Counted from the stretch's first letter, positions 34,337 through 44,973 are shown. The stretch: 64,000 bases of DNA from Flavobacterium suaedae (GCF_014642915.1 NZ_BMJE01000003.1:434001-498000), one strand, 5' to 3'. Notes: generated by a model not told the origin, from the letters alone. Translations and numbers: made by a program.

Positions 34337-34692
34337 CTATGAAAGCACTACATAAAATCAACATTGTTGCTTTAGCGATTACTTTACTACTATACTTCAC
34401 TGTATACCTAGGCATGTGCGCACAAGTTTTACTAGGTGTCATACAATTAGTAATCGCTTCTATAATAAGTCTTTATTATTCAGACAGATTAAGTCAAAAA
34501 CTGAAAAAGAACATAAAAATATACTGGATATTAGTAGGCACCAGTTTAGTTATGGCATATATATTTTGGACTTATTTTAAATATAATGACTTTTTAATAG
34601 TCACTCTGTTTGTGATACCAATGTTAATAGCATGCTATTTTGCTTACCTAACCTATAAAATTACGCAATATTTAATTACATCATCGAAATGA
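34333..34692 (+). CDS. Four-helix membrane protein of unknown function
   Basis: From the ATG overlapping the previous stop this is a 119-residue protein with four hydrophobic segments and little else. A second ATG two codons later is possible. A longer upstream frame overlaps the previous gene and is unlikely. It overlaps the epimerase gene by ATGA, so the four genes 33201-35591 form one coupled unit. Confidence 0.7.
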   Translation: MTMKALHKINIVALAITLLLYFTVYLGMCAQVLLGVIQLVIASIISLYYSDRLSQKLKKNIKIYWILVGTSLVMAYIFWTYFKYNDFLIVTLFVIPMLIACYFAYLTYKITQYLITSSK

Positions 34693-35591
34693 AAAAACTA
34701 ATCATAGCAGGAGGAACAGGGTTTTTAGGTGAAGTACTCATCAATTACTTTAAAGAAAAAGCGAGTGAGATTGTAGTGCTTACAAGAAGCAAAAAGAATA
34801 ACTACGATACTATTCGCTATATATATTGGGATGCCCAAAGTTTAACAGGTTGGGAAAAAGAACTGGAAGGTGCTGATGTACTTATTAATCTCGCAGGTAA
34901 ATCTGTAGATTGTAGGTATAACGAGCGTAATAAAAGTGAAATAATGGCTTCGCGGGTAAATAGTACTTCTATATTAAATAAAGCTGTTTTGCAGTGTAGC
35001 ACACCACCAAAACATTGGCTTAACTCATCTACAGCCACAATATACCGTCATAGCGAGGACAAACAAATGGATGAAGTAAACGGCGAAATAGGTCACGACT
35101 TCTCTATGAATGTTGCTAAGGTTTGGGAACGTACTTTTTTCCAGACCAAAACGCCTGACACGCTTAAAACTGCTTTACGAACTTCAATTGTTTTAGGCAA
35201 AAACGGAGGAGCTTACCCTATGATTAAAAAACTGACTCAACTGGGGTTTGGTGGTAAACAGGGCAGCGGCAACCAATATGTAAGCTGGATTCATGAATAT
35301 GACTTTGCTCGTGCTGTAGCATTTATAATTAATCAAAAAATCGAGGGTGTTATAAATGTAGTATCCCCTACTCCTGTTCGTAATCGTGAATTTATGAAAA
35401 CAATACAACATCGTGTAAAAATACCTTTTGGTATTCCTATAAGCAAAACACTATTAGAGATAGGTGCTAAAATTATAGGTACAGAAACCGAATTGGTTTT
35501 AAAAAGCCGAAATGTAATCCCGGCACGACTACAAAACGAAGGGTTTGAGTTTAAGTATAACACTGTACAAAAAGCACTCGTGGACCTATAG
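34689..35591 (+). CDS. TIGR01777-type NAD-dependent epimerase/dehydratase
   Basis: This 300-residue SDR-fold protein has the NAD-binding motif IAGGTGFLGEVLI (residues 5-17) and NLAGKSVDCRY near 68-78. A middle RTSIVLGKNGGAYP block and WIHEYDFARA are diagnostic of the TIGR01777/YfcH group, and the C-terminal NVVSPTPVRNREFM region is also typical. Substrates of this group are not established. It is the last gene of the operon under the putative GbsR-type regulator; its end overlaps the end of the convergent UbiA-like gene by 6 bp. Confidence 0.9.
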   Translation: MKKLIIAGGTGFLGEVLINYFKEKASEIVVLTRSKKNNYDTIRYIYWDAQSLTGWEKELEGADVLINLAGKSVDCRYNERNKSEIMASRVNSTSILNKAVLQCSTPPKHWLNSSTATIYRHSEDKQMDEVNGEIGHDFSMNVAKVWERTFFQTKTPDTLKTALRTSIVLGKNGGAYPMIKKLTQLGFGGKQGSGNQYVSWIHEYDFARAVAFIINQKIEGVINVVSPTPVRNREFMKTIQHRVKIPFGIPISKTLLEIGAKIIGTETELVLKSRNVIPARLQNEGFEFKYNTVQKALVDL

Positions 35592-36404
35592 TTTGTCTGA
35601 GAAAAACACCAACACTAACCAAAAAACAGGTATGCTTTCTACCCAAAACAAAGTGTAATATTTAGGGCGTTCAGGGGTGGCAAAAATGGTAAACAAAGCT
35701 GTAACAGTAATTAAAATTACATTAACCATTAGCTGTTTTATATCTACTTCAGTTTTAAAAAATTCTAAGCAATAAAAAACAGCTAAAAGTATAAGGTTTA
35801 AAAACTTAGTCTTTTTAACCCCTATTTTTTGCGGAACGGTCATTAACAGCGGGTCATCATCTTTTGAATCAATAATTTCAAAAATTAATATCAATATTAT
35901 TACCAGTAAAAACCGCTGAAAAAATTTTAGTAGCACATCTGCGCCTATAGCAACATCTGCATTTAACAATGGTAATAAGGTTGTAATACCCGCCCAGCAT
36001 AGAGCAACCATATATATTTTTATGCCTGTCCAGTTTCGCATATTTTTCTTATTCGGAAAAAAAGGAACGGTATATAACAGGGTAAGCGCAAAAAACACAA
36101 TACTCCAAACTTGGGTACGGCGTTCAAGCAGTAAAAAACATATTCCTGAAACTAGTATAGCTAAAACACTAAGCCCTGTTATAATTTTAAGTTGAGTACC
36201 TATAGGCTTTTTATAACGAAAATAACTTTCGTATTTCACAAAGTTATATCCTGCTATAGTCCCGAAAAAAGCAAAACCTGCCACAGGTAAAGAGAACGGC
36301 AGTTTAAAAGTATGAAGCGTCATTAAAGTTAATGCCAAAACAGCGAAGGCTACATGAACACTGCCATGTATATAAATACTAAATAACTGCTTTAACCACT
36401 TCAT
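35586..36404 (-). CDS. UbiA-like polytopic membrane protein
   Basis: This 272-residue protein has about eight or nine transmembrane helices in the UbiA prenyltransferase arrangement. The second Asp-rich site is recognisable as FEIIDSKDDDPLLMTVPQKIG near 163-183. The first site, usually NDxxDxxxD, is replaced by GYNFVKYESY near 52-61, so metal-diphosphate binding may be altered. It could be a divergent prenyltransferase or a non-catalytic relative. It stands alone between the epimerase operon and gcvP. Confidence 0.65.
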   Translation of the reverse strand: MKWLKQLFSIYIHGSVHVAFAVLALTLMTLHTFKLPFSLPVAGFAFFGTIAGYNFVKYESYFRYKKPIGTQLKIITGLSVLAILVSGICFLLLERRTQVWSIVFFALTLLYTVPFFPNKKNMRNWTGIKIYMVALCWAGITTLLPLLNADVAIGADVLLKFFQRFLLVIILILIFEIIDSKDDDPLLMTVPQKIGVKKTKFLNLILLAVFYCLEFFKTEVDIKQLMVNVILITVTALFTIFATPERPKYYTLFWVESIPVFWLVLVFFSDKL

Positions 36405-36501
36405 CGCGTAAAAATAATTAATCTGTTAATAGTAAAAGCTATATAATAACAATTTCACAAAATCCAGCTTACAAAAACACTTAAAATTAGATAGAAATAG
36501 T

Positions 36502-36509
36502 TACTTTTG
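36502..36509 (+). promoter_or_regulatory. gcvP: Predicted -7 box of gcvP
   Basis: TACTTTTG matches TAnnTTTG, 29 bp before the ATG. The short leader leaves no room for a glycine riboswitch. Confidence 0.5.
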
Positions 36510-36538
36510 TGCCACTAAAAACAACGCAGTAAATATAC

Positions 36539-39388
36539 ATGAAAACAGATGCTTTTGCTTTAAGACACATTGGCCCAAGGGAGAATGATCTGCAACATAT
36601 GCTTGATACCATAGGAACAGAATCACTGGATCAGCTGATATATGAAACAATACCGGATGATATTCGCCTTAAAGAACCACTGGACTTAGAGCCTGCAATG
36701 ACAGAATATGAATACCTAAACCATATTCGCGAGCTGGGAAGCAAAAACCAAATTTACAAATCATATATAGGGCTGGGCTACCACTCTACAATAGTACCGC
36801 CTTCTATACAAAGAAACATCTTTGAAAACCCGGGATGGTACACCGCTTATACTCCGTATCAGGCAGAGATTGCCCAAGGGCGACTTGAGGCACTATTAAA
36901 CTTCCAGACTATGGTGATAGAACTTACCGGTATGGAAATAGCAAATGCTTCGCTGCTTGATGAAGGTACTGCCGCTGCTGAAGCTATGGCATTACTTTTT
37001 GATGTACGCACCCGCGACCAGAAAAAAAATAATGCAAATAAATTCTTTGTTTCAGAAGAGATACTACCACAAACCCTTTCAGTACTGGAAACACGTTCTG
37101 AGCCTATAGGTGTTGAATTGGTAGTAGGAAACCACGAAGAGTTTGATTTTTCAGAAGAATACTTCGGAGCTATATTACAATACCCAGGTAAATACGGGCA
37201 GGTTTATGACTATGAAAGTTTTATAGCTACCGCAACAGAGAAAGATATTAAAGTAGCTGTAGCAGCAGATATATTAAGCCTTGTTAAACTTAAATCACCG
37301 GGCGAAATGGGTGCTGATGTTGTAGTAGGTACTACTCAACGTTTTGGTATACCAATGGGTTATGGTGGTCCTCACGCTGCATACTTTGCAACTAAGGAAA
37401 AATATAAAAGAAGCATACCGGGAAGAATTATTGGTGTAACTGTAGATGCAAACGGAAACCGTGCACTACGTATGGCATTGCAAACCCGTGAGCAACATAT
37501 AAAAAGAGAAAAAGCAACTTCTAATATTTGTACTGCACAGGTATTACTTGCTGTTATGGCAGGTATGTATGCTGTATATCATGGCCCTAAAGGGCTTAAG
37601 TATATAGCTGATAAAGTACATCGTTCGGCAGTAACAACAGCCGATGCTTTAAATCAAATTGGTGTATATCAAGCAAATACATCTTTCTTCGATACTATTG
37701 TAGTAAGAGCCGATGTTGCTAAAGTACAAGCAGCTGCTTATGCTAAAGCAATTAATTTTTATTATGTAGATAGAGAAACTGTTTCTATCTCTTTCAATGA
37801 AACTACTTCATTAAAAGATATTAACGATATTATAGAAATATTCTCTGAAGCAGCAGGGAAAGAGTTTGAACCAATAACAGAGTTAGTTAGCGATACTACT
37901 ATTGAAGATAAGCTACAACGTACAAGCGAATTCCTGACAAATGAAGTATTTAACAAATACCATTCGGAAACAGCGCTAATGCGTTACATTAAAAAATTAG
38001 AGCGTCGTGATTTATCACTTACACACTCTATGATATCATTAGGTTCATGTACTATGAAACTAAACGCAGCCGCTGAAATGCTTCCGTTAAGCATGCCTAA
38101 CTGGCACGCTATTCACCCGTTTGCTCCTATAGAGCAGGTTGAAGGGTACCAGTTAATGCTTAAAAAACTGGAAGAGCAGCTTAACGTAATTACAGGTTTT
38201 GCAGGCACTACTCTACAACCAAACTCAGGTGCTCAGGGCGAGTATGCAGGACTAATGGTAATACGTGCTTACCATCAGGATAATAACGAAGGTCACAGAA
38301 ATATTGCCCTAATCCCGGCATCAGCACACGGTACTAATCCTGCATCAGCTATTATGGCAGGTATGGAAGTGGTTGTTACCAAAACATCTGAAAATGGTAA
38401 TATTGATGTAGAGGATTTAAAAGCTAAAGCTGAAAAGTATAAGGATAACCTTTCGTGCCTTATGGTAACTTACCCTTCTACACACGGGGTGTACGAGGCT
38501 TCTATTAAAGAAATTACACAAATAATACACGATAACGGCGGACAGGTTTATATGGATGGTGCTAACATGAATGCACAGGTTGGTTTAACTAACCCTGCTG
38601 CTATTGGTGCTGACGTATGCCACCTTAACCTGCACAAAACATTTGCTATACCTCACGGTGGTGGTGGTCCTGGTGTTGGTCCTATCTGTGTTGCAGAACA
38701 CTTAGTACCATTCTTGCCAACTAACCCTATAGTGCCAACCGGTGGTACAAATGCTATTACTGCTATATCAGCAGCACCTTATGGTTCGGCTTTAGTTTGC
38801 CTTATCTCTTACGGGTATATTACTATGCTTGGAGAGGAAGGCTTAACCAGCTCTACCAAAAATGCAATTCTTAATGCTAACTATATTAAAGAAAAGCTGA
38901 AAGGGCATTACGAAACACTATATACCGGAGAAATGGGAAGAGCAGCTCACGAAATGATTATAGACTGCCGTCCGTTTAAAGATAATGGTATTGAGGTAGC
39001 TGATATTGCTAAGCGTCTTATGGATTATGGTTTCCATGCTCCTACTGTATCATTCCCTGTAGCAGGTACTTTAATGATAGAACCTACTGAGAGTGAAAAT
39101 GTAGAGGAATTAGACCGTTTCTGTGATGCTATGATTTCAATCAGAAAAGAAATAGAGGAAGTAAGTGCTGATGATAAAAACAATGTGCTTAAAAATGCAC
39201 CGCACACTCTGGCAATGCTTACTACTGATGAATGGACTTTACCATACAGTAGAGAGAAAGCAGCTTTCCCGATTGACTATATTGCTGATAATAAATTCTG
39301 GCCTGCTGTAAGAAGAGTTGACGAAGCTTACGGAGACAGAAATCTTATATGTTCCTGCGCTCCTATAGAGGCATATATGGAACATTAA
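36539..39388 (+). CDS. gcvP: Glycine dehydrogenase (decarboxylating), P protein
   Basis: This 949-residue PLP enzyme decarboxylates glycine and transfers the aminomethyl group to lipoylated H protein. It is the single-chain fused form: an N-terminal non-catalytic half ([17 protein letters not shown] onward) and a C-terminal catalytic half with the PLP lysine Lys700 in [16 protein letters not shown]. Other conserved blocks are LGSCTMKLN and HGTNPASA. The length is typical. No gcvT or gcvH lies in this window, as is usual in flavobacteria where the genes are dispersed. Confidence 0.97.
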   Translation: MKTDAFALRHIGPRENDLQHMLDTIGTESLDQLIYETIPDDIRLKEPLDLEPAMTEYEYLNHIRELGSKNQIYKSYIGLGYHSTIVPPSIQRNIFENPGWYTAYTPYQAEIAQGRLEALLNFQTMVIELTGMEIANASLLDEGTAAAEAMALLFDVRTRDQKKNNANKFFVSEEILPQTLSVLETRSEPIGVELVVGNHEEFDFSEEYFGAILQYPGKYGQVYDYESFIATATEKDIKVAVAADILSLVKLKSPGEMGADVVVGTTQRFGIPMGYGGPHAAYFATKEKYKRSIPGRIIGVTVDANGNRALRMALQTREQHIKREKATSNICTAQVLLAVMAGMYAVYHGPKGLKYIADKVHRSAVTTADALNQIGVYQANTSFFDTIVVRADVAKVQAAAYAKAINFYYVDRETVSISFNETTSLKDINDIIEIFSEAAGKEFEPITELVSDTTIEDKLQRTSEFLTNEVFNKYHSETALMRYIKKLERRDLSLTHSMISLGSCTMKLNAAAEMLPLSMPNWHAIHPFAPIEQVEGYQLMLKKLEEQLNVITGFAGTTLQPNSGAQGEYAGLMVIRAYHQDNNEGHRNIALIPASAHGTNPASAIMAGMEVVVTKTSENGNIDVEDLKAKAEKYKDNLSCLMVTYPSTHGVYEASIKEITQIIHDNGGQVYMDGANMNAQVGLTNPAAIGADVCHLNLHKTFAIPHGGGGPGVGPICVAEHLVPFLPTNPIVPTGGTNAITAISAAPYGSALVCLISYGYITMLGEEGLTSSTKNAILNANYIKEKLKGHYETLYTGEMGRAAHEMIIDCRPFKDNGIEVADIAKRLMDYGFHAPTVSFPVAGTLMIEPTESENVEELDRFCDAMISIRKEIEEVSADDKNNVLKNAPHTLAMLTTDEWTLPYSREKAAFPIDYIADNKFWPAVRRVDEAYGDRNLICSCAPIEAYMEH

Positions 39389-39394
39389 AAATAT

Positions 39395-39426
39395 AAAATG
39401 GCTGCTTTTAAAAAGCAGCCATTTTT
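39395..39426 (+). terminator. Terminator of gcvP
   Basis: AAAATGGCTGCTTTT (39395-39409) is perfectly complementary to 39411-39425 around one A, giving a long stem ending in T residues. Confidence 0.9.
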
Positions 39427-39479
39427 ATTTACTATTATATTTTACTACTTCTCACTTTCACATATTATTATTTTGTTAA

Positions 39480-39848
39480 ATGAAAGATATAGAAACCCGA
39501 AATGATATTGAGTTTTTAATGCGTGACTTCTACTCTAAGTTACTCACCGACCCTGCTATAAACTATATTTTTACTGATGTAGCTAAAATAGATTTAGAAA
39601 GCCATTTACCTCATCTTACCGATTTTTGGGAACAATCTGTTTTGTATAAAGGCAGTTACCGCAAAAATGTACTGCAAATACATCAAGACTTAAATAACAA
39701 AGTAACATTTACAGATTTACACTTTGAGGTATGGCTAAGACATTTTAATGATAGTATTGACAATAATTTTTCAGGTCCTAATGCTGAACGAATGAAAACA
39801 AGAGCGTTATCAGTTGCCTCCGTTATGAAAATTAAAATTTATAACTGA
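39480..39848 (+). CDS. Group III truncated haemoglobin
   Basis: This 122-residue haem protein has the 2-on-2 globin layout. FYSKLLTDPAINYIF (helices A/B), LTDFWEQSVLYKGSYRKN (C-E region, with Tyr and Trp at distal positions) and the proximal His68 in LQIHQDL are followed by FEVWLRHFNDSID. Group III proteins bind O2, NO or sulfide and their roles are not settled. It is a single cytoplasmic gene between gcvP and the KAS III gene. Confidence 0.9.
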   Translation: MKDIETRNDIEFLMRDFYSKLLTDPAINYIFTDVAKIDLESHLPHLTDFWEQSVLYKGSYRKNVLQIHQDLNNKVTFTDLHFEVWLRHFNDSIDNNFSGPNAERMKTRALSVASVMKIKIYN

Positions 39849-39976
39849 TAAAAAATATATTCAGCAACAAAACCCGGTATATAATTTATATTCATTAAAT
39901 ATTATGCACACATAGCATTTGATTACTTCTTCTGACATTATATTAACTAACTTAGTACTACCAAAAAGCGGTGAAT

Positions 39977-41038
39977 ATGCAGAACATTAAAATTACAGGT
40001 TGCGGAAGTTATATACCAACTCGTGTTATAAGCAATAAAGATTTTGCGGAGCACCTTTTCCTTGAAGCAGACGGAAAACCACTTCAATATAACAATGAAA
40101 TGGTTACTGGTAAATTCAAAAAAATTACAGGAATTGAGGAGCGTCGTTATGTTGATAAAAACCTTCAATCTTCAGATATAGCATTTCTTGCTGCCGAAAA
40201 GGCAATAGCAGATGCCGAAATAGATAAAGAAACTATAGATTATATAATACTGGCACACAATTTTGGCGATGTAAAAGAAGGCACGATACAATCGGATATT
40301 TTACCCAGTCTTGCTGCCAGAGTAAAAAACCGCTTAAAAATTAAAAATCCTAAATGTGTAGCCTATGATATTTTATTTGGCTGTCCCGGGTGGATTGAAG
40401 GTGTAATACAAGCTCAGGCTTTTATAAAAGCAGGAATGGCAAAAAAATGTCTTGTTATTGGTGCTGAAACACTATCACGGGTAGTAGACCCACATGACAG
40501 GGATAGCATGATATATTCTGATGGTGCAGGAGCTACAATTATAGAAGCTACTAATGAGGAAGGTGGTATACTGGCTCATGAAAGCGCTTCTTTTACTTAT
40601 GATGAAGCCTATTACTTACATTTTGGCAAGTCTTATAACGAGAAACATGATAAAGATGTACGTTATATAAAAATGTATGGCAGAAAGATATATGAATTTG
40701 CTTTAAGCAATGTACCGGATGCAATGAAAACTTGTCTTGATAAGGCTAATATTCCTATTGATAAATTAAAAAAGATATTAATACACCAAGCCAACGAAAA
40801 AATGGATGAAGCTATTATACACCGTTTCTTTAAACTATATGACAGAACCCCGCCTGAAGGCATTATGCCAATGAGTATTCATTATCTGGGTAACAGCAGT
40901 GTGGCTACCATACCTACGTTATATGATTTATTAATAAAGGGAAATATAGAAAACCAAAAGCTAGAAAAAGGTGATGTTTTACTGTTTGCCTCAGTAGGTG
41001 CAGGCATGAATATTAATGCTTTTGCATACCAGGTGTAA
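39977..41038 (+). CDS. Beta-ketoacyl-ACP synthase III-type thiolase-fold enzyme
   Basis: From the ATG at 39977 (a GTG two codons earlier is possible) this is a 353-residue condensing enzyme. The triad is complete: Cys136 in LFGCPGWIEG, His270 in ILIHQAN and Asn306 in YLGNSSVATIP. The Cys context (FGCPGW) differs from the usual A-C-S/A-G-F of housekeeping FabH. The protein is also about 35 residues longer than typical FabH, so it may serve a specialised lipid or secondary pathway. It has no pathway neighbours here; a second FabH elsewhere in the genome would be expected. Confidence 0.87.
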   Translation: MQNIKITGCGSYIPTRVISNKDFAEHLFLEADGKPLQYNNEMVTGKFKKITGIEERRYVDKNLQSSDIAFLAAEKAIADAEIDKETIDYIILAHNFGDVKEGTIQSDILPSLAARVKNRLKIKNPKCVAYDILFGCPGWIEGVIQAQAFIKAGMAKKCLVIGAETLSRVVDPHDRDSMIYSDGAGATIIEATNEEGGILAHESASFTYDEAYYLHFGKSYNEKHDKDVRYIKMYGRKIYEFALSNVPDAMKTCLDKANIPIDKLKKILIHQANEKMDEAIIHRFFKLYDRTPPEGIMPMSIHYLGNSSVATIPTLYDLLIKGNIENQKLEKGDVLLFASVGAGMNINAFAYQV

Positions 41039-41081
41039 TGAATTATCATCGTACAATAGTTAAATAGGTTATTTACTTTAC

Positions 41082-41627
41082 TTATAACCAGTCATCTATA
41101 ACCTCTTTTCCGTCATATGGTTTTCCATTAGCGAAAGGAAAATTAAAAAACCTAAAAAAGGAGTACTTTTTTCTTTTTAAATCGATTTCATAAATTCTAT
41201 TTTCTGTAGAACCAAGAGATGTATAATATTTTTTATTTAGGTTTTGCAGATAATCATACTTTTTGTCAAGATATTCCCCTAATACAAAAAACTCATACTT
41301 ACTACTAACATTCTCGATTTTTTCAGTAGTTATCTCCTCTTCAGGGCTAATAAAAACTCTATAATAATTATTGTTATCAACATCATATAGCAAACATACT
41401 GTAACCTTGCTTACTGCTATATAGTTAGGGAGATATAGATAAATTATATGGTTAGTATTTTCAAGTTCATCTTCTAATAAAAGAAATACATTTTCATGGG
41501 TATCATTTTTTAATACTGTTGATTTTTCTTTATCTAACTGTAGAGTAGCTCTATGAAAATTTGTAGCATGGCATCCAGTTAGCAGAACAAAAAACACTAA
41601 ACCTAATACTTTAGATATTTTATTCAT
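41082..41627 (-). CDS. Putative lipoprotein of unknown function
   Basis: This 181-residue protein has a signal peptide ending at VLLTGC (Cys19) and therefore a lipid anchor. The mature part is rich in Asn, Glu and Tyr with a C-terminal YSFFRFFNFPFANGKPYDG stretch, and no motif is recognised. It follows the flippase gene on the same strand after 20 bp, so it may be co-transcribed with the glycan genes. Confidence 0.65.
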   Translation of the reverse strand: MNKISKVLGLVFFVLLTGCHATNFHRATLQLDKEKSTVLKNDTHENVFLLLEDELENTNHIIYLYLPNYIAVSKVTVCLLYDVDNNNYYRVFISPEEEITTEKIENVSSKYEFFVLGEYLDKKYDYLQNLNKKYYTSLGSTENRIYEIDLKRKKYSFFRFFNFPFANGKPYDGKEVIDDWL

Positions 41628-41647
41628 TTTGTGAACTATTATAATCT

Positions 41648-43099
41648 TTAGAAAAGAGAATTGATTCTCTCATTTAATTGAGGAACTAACTTCATTTTAT
41701 AAACCGCCACTATATTTACTATAAGAGAAAGTCCTACTTTATAAAAAAGGTTTATACTATTAGAATTGGCTTCAGGTAAAAGATAAATCCCCAAGCCTGA
41801 CACTATAAATATAACTGCAAGTTTTAAGAAAGCAGCATCAAAAGGTAGTAAGCCAAACTTCTTATATATAAACCACAGTTTTGAGCAATTAAATAACACC
41901 ATTGCTATCAGCGAGGCGTAAGCTACTCCTACTATACCCAAACTAGTATAATAAATAAAATATAGGTTTAAAGATATATTCAGTATGGTAAGTAATAATA
42001 TTGCAATTAAATTAAACCTATAGTATTTAGAAAAAGTAATCACTTCCGAATTAAAACTTGTAGCCATATTAAACACTACACTTGCACCCAGTATTAAAAT
42101 AATTGGTACAGAGGCTATGAGGTTATCACCAGTAGGTAATACTGCAAAAAGGTTATTTATTCCCAGAAAAATACAACTGTATAATACTGTCCCTATAAAA
42201 AATAATAGATTAGCAACCCGCTTATAATCCCTGCCTAACTCAACTGTGTTCCCTTTTTCAAGATAACGGGATACTATAGGTGCATATATAGCAAACATTC
42301 CTACTGCCGGTATTTGCAAAGTTGAGGCTAAAGTTACTCCAATGGTAAACGTACCATTTGCTTCCAGTGAAATAAGCTCAGGAATAATTATCCCGTCAAT
42401 CCTGAAAGCTAATAAAGAGCCTAAACTTCCTGCAAAAGCAAACAAGCTATATTGTGTATAGTTTTTTCGGCTTATTTTTTCAAATAAAGGTTTAAACTTA
42501 TAGTTAAAGCCCGGTTTAAAACGCTTAAAAAGATAAATAGCTGTTAGCAAGAAAACCAGAATATATCCCGCTGTAAGTACATAAAGCGACTCGTATATAT
42601 TAAAAATATTATTTAATAGCAGTAGGAATATAATAGGCAGTACTATTTTAGGTATCAGCTTTTCATAAAGTGTAGGTATTGCTATTTTTTGCATATCCTG
42701 AGCCTGTTTTTTAAGCAACTCTACATACGCTAAAGCAACTGCTATGGTAAAAGCAAAATAAAATATATAACTATCGGTACGCTGTCCTGCTTTCGTATAA
42801 ATAGTAATACCTATCAGTATTATAAAAGCAATAACTAAAATAGAGGCTACACTATAATTAAAAAGTCGCTTTTGGTACTGATTGCTCAATGAAGGGTAAA
42901 ACTTAATTAATGCCTGAGAAGCCCCCATTACCATTATAGGGTATAGCACCTGAGCAATAACATCTATATACCGTACTAAACCCAAAAACTCTTTATCATA
43001 CGGATAAACAAATAAAACGGAAAGCACACCAATAGCAGTCCCTATATAATTAATAAAGGAAAATAATACTACTTGTTTTGATGATGCCTGCTTATCCAT
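41648..43099 (-). CDS. Polysaccharide flippase (Wzx/MATE-like)
   Basis: This 483-residue protein has 12-14 transmembrane helices and belongs to the oligosaccharide-lipid flippase superfamily that moves lipid-linked sugar units across the inner membrane. Typical features are an early conserved FSFINYIGTAIGVLSVLF helix, the basic loop after helix 2 and paired helices around residues 210-280. It lies 9 bp after a GT2 glycosyltransferase gene, which supports a surface-polysaccharide role. Confidence 0.85.
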   Translation of the reverse strand: MDKQASSKQVVLFSFINYIGTAIGVLSVLFVYPYDKEFLGLVRYIDVIAQVLYPIMVMGASQALIKFYPSLSNQYQKRLFNYSVASILVIAFIILIGITIYTKAGQRTDSYIFYFAFTIAVALAYVELLKKQAQDMQKIAIPTLYEKLIPKIVLPIIFLLLLNNIFNIYESLYVLTAGYILVFLLTAIYLFKRFKPGFNYKFKPLFEKISRKNYTQYSLFAFAGSLGSLLAFRIDGIIIPELISLEANGTFTIGVTLASTLQIPAVGMFAIYAPIVSRYLEKGNTVELGRDYKRVANLLFFIGTVLYSCIFLGINNLFAVLPTGDNLIASVPIILILGASVVFNMATSFNSEVITFSKYYRFNLIAILLLTILNISLNLYFIYYTSLGIVGVAYASLIAMVLFNCSKLWFIYKKFGLLPFDAAFLKLAVIFIVSGLGIYLLPEANSNSINLFYKVGLSLIVNIVAVYKMKLVPQLNERINSLF

Positions 43100-43108
43100 T
43101 ATTGATAA

Positions 43109-43984
43109 CTAACTGCTTACTGATTTTTGTCGGACTTGTTCTATACTCTGTTTAGCTCTCACCTGCTTTATGTAATAACTAAACAGCTTAAAAAATAAAT
43201 TTGCTACTTTACCCACACCATAATACTTACTAAAATATTTTGGCAGCCCTAAAACTTCTTTAAAAGCCAAACGATAACTTTTGTCCAGGCTATTATTTAT
43301 ATTCAGTAAAGTGGTTAGAATTTTATATTGCGATTGTATAACATCCTTTTTAAAGTTACGCTTTATAACCCTGTCGTGTACAATGGAAGCATTTTCGTCT
43401 ATACCTATTAAAAACCTATGGTATTTTACCCGGTCACAATAATTTCTATCCTCTCCATAATGGCTGAACATTGGTTCAAACAAACCTACTTTTTCTATAC
43501 ATGCCCTACTCATCATCCATGCAGCGGCATTTACAAAAGGAACAGTTACCAAATTACCTGAGCTTGCTGTTTTCCTGTTATAGTATGTTTTAAAACTTTC
43601 ATCCCAAGTAGTTTCATCTCCTGAAAAATGTATAGGACTAATAATACCGTAATCAGCATTAGTCTCCATACTATTTACCAGACTTGAAATAGTTTTCGGG
43701 AAAACCCAAGCATCTTGATTTAAAAGAAAAATGTAATCAGCTCCGTTATCCAGTGCTTTTTTAATACCGATGTTATTCGCTTTACCAAAACCAAGATTAG
43801 TCTCTGATTGTATAAGCTGAACCTCCAGGTATTTAGATAATAATACCACAGAGTCATCCGTAGAACAATTATCAATAACTATAGTATTTACAGGATATTC
43901 AGACTCAAGTAGCGAAGTGATATTTTTATCAATCCACTTTGCCCCGTTGTATGTTACAATAACCACAAAAACTTTCTTATCCAA
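43109..43984 (-). CDS. Family 2 glycosyltransferase (rhamnosyltransferase-like)
   Basis: This 291-residue GT-A enzyme adds a sugar to a lipid-linked or surface glycan acceptor. The nucleotide-binding start is VIVTYNGAKWIDKNITSLLE, with VIDNCSTDDSV at about 36-46 and GFGKANNIGI at about 65-74. FLLNQDAW near 87-94 occupies the metal-binding DxD position. The C-terminal part is basic and amphipathic, probably membrane-associated. It is the first gene of a leftward group with the flippase and lipoprotein, and divergent from another GT2 gene. Confidence 0.88.
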   Translation of the reverse strand: MDKKVFVVIVTYNGAKWIDKNITSLLESEYPVNTIVIDNCSTDDSVVLLSKYLEVQLIQSETNLGFGKANNIGIKKALDNGADYIFLLNQDAWVFPKTISSLVNSMETNADYGIISPIHFSGDETTWDESFKTYYNRKTASSGNLVTVPFVNAAAWMMSRACIEKVGLFEPMFSHYGEDRNYCDRVKYHRFLIGIDENASIVHDRVIKRNFKKDVIQSQYKILTTLLNINNSLDKSYRLAFKEVLGLPKYFSKYYGVGKVANLFFKLFSYYIKQVRAKQSIEQVRQKSVSS

Positions 43985-44044
43985 ACTCCTGATACTTTTC
44001 TAATCACACAAAAATAGCCATATTTGTATTCATTTCCCGCACTA

Positions 44045-44893
44045 ATGAAATATTACGTAATCATTCCCGCTTATAACGAAGCTGATTATATAGGTAAAAT
44101 GCTGCAATCATTAACATTGCAAACCGTTTTCCCCACTAAAGCTATTGTGGTAAATGATAATTCTACCGATGAAACTGCTGCTATTGCAGAGGAATTTGCT
44201 GCAAACAATAACTGGCTAACGGTTGTAAACAGAAAGTCTGATGCAGCACACATGCCGGGCAGCAAAGTAATACAGGCATTCAATACTGGATATGAAGTTA
44301 TTGATGAAGATTACGACATTATTGTAAAACTTGATGCCGACTTAATACTTCCTGTTAACTACTTTGAAACTATACTAGAGGTATTTAAAAAGGACGACAA
44401 AGTAGGTATGGCAGGTGGTTTTGCCTATATAGAAAAGAATAATGAGTGGACAATAGAAAGCCTTACTGACAAAGACCATATAAGAGGTGCTTTTAAGGCC
44501 TATCGAAAAGAATGCTTTTTACAAATAGGCAAGCTAAAACCGGCTATGGGTTGGGACACTGTAGATGAGTTACTCGCCAGATTTTATAACTGGAAAATAG
44601 TTACTGTACCAAACTTAAAGGTAAAACACTTAAAACCTACCGGAGCAAGTTACACCAAGCAGGCACGCTACAAACAAGGCGAAGCTTTTTATAGCTTGGG
44701 CTACGGTTTACTTATAACTACAATAGCAAGTATAAAACTTGCAATGAAAAAGAAAAAACCCCTTCTCTTTGCAGATTATATTAAAGGGTACTATAACGCT
44801 AAAAACAATAAAAAGCCTCTACTTGTAACACAAGAACAAGCAAAGTATATTAAGGCATACAGATGGAAAAAAATAAAAGATAAACTCTTTTAA
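44045..44893 (+). CDS. Family 2 glycosyltransferase
   Basis: From the ATG at 44045 (an upstream TTG is rejected because the conserved strand begins right after this Met) this is a 282-residue GT2 enzyme. It starts YYVIIPAYNEADYI, has VNDNSTDETA and the metal-binding VKLDADLILP, and a basic C-terminus rich in Lys. The acceptor is unknown. It is divergent from the other GT2 gene and lies upstream of the MlaEF genes with a separate 80-bp spacer. Confidence 0.88.
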   Translation: MKYYVIIPAYNEADYIGKMLQSLTLQTVFPTKAIVVNDNSTDETAAIAEEFAANNNWLTVVNRKSDAAHMPGSKVIQAFNTGYEVIDEDYDIIVKLDADLILPVNYFETILEVFKKDDKVGMAGGFAYIEKNNEWTIESLTDKDHIRGAFKAYRKECFLQIGKLKPAMGWDTVDELLARFYNWKIVTVPNLKVKHLKPTGASYTKQARYKQGEAFYSLGYGLLITTIASIKLAMKKKKPLLFADYIKGYYNAKNNKKPLLVTQEQAKYIKAYRWKKIKDKLF

Positions 44894-44973
44894 ACTATAA
44901 AGTATTAAAAAACTATTAACTACTAGCGAAAAGTGACTACAATTAGGTACTTTAGCGGATATTTTAGTTATAA

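Noticed and set aside
36405..36538. Possible glycine riboswitch before gcvP
   Set aside because: The spacer is 134 bp with a -7 box only 29 bp before the ATG, and no aptamer-like pairing is present.
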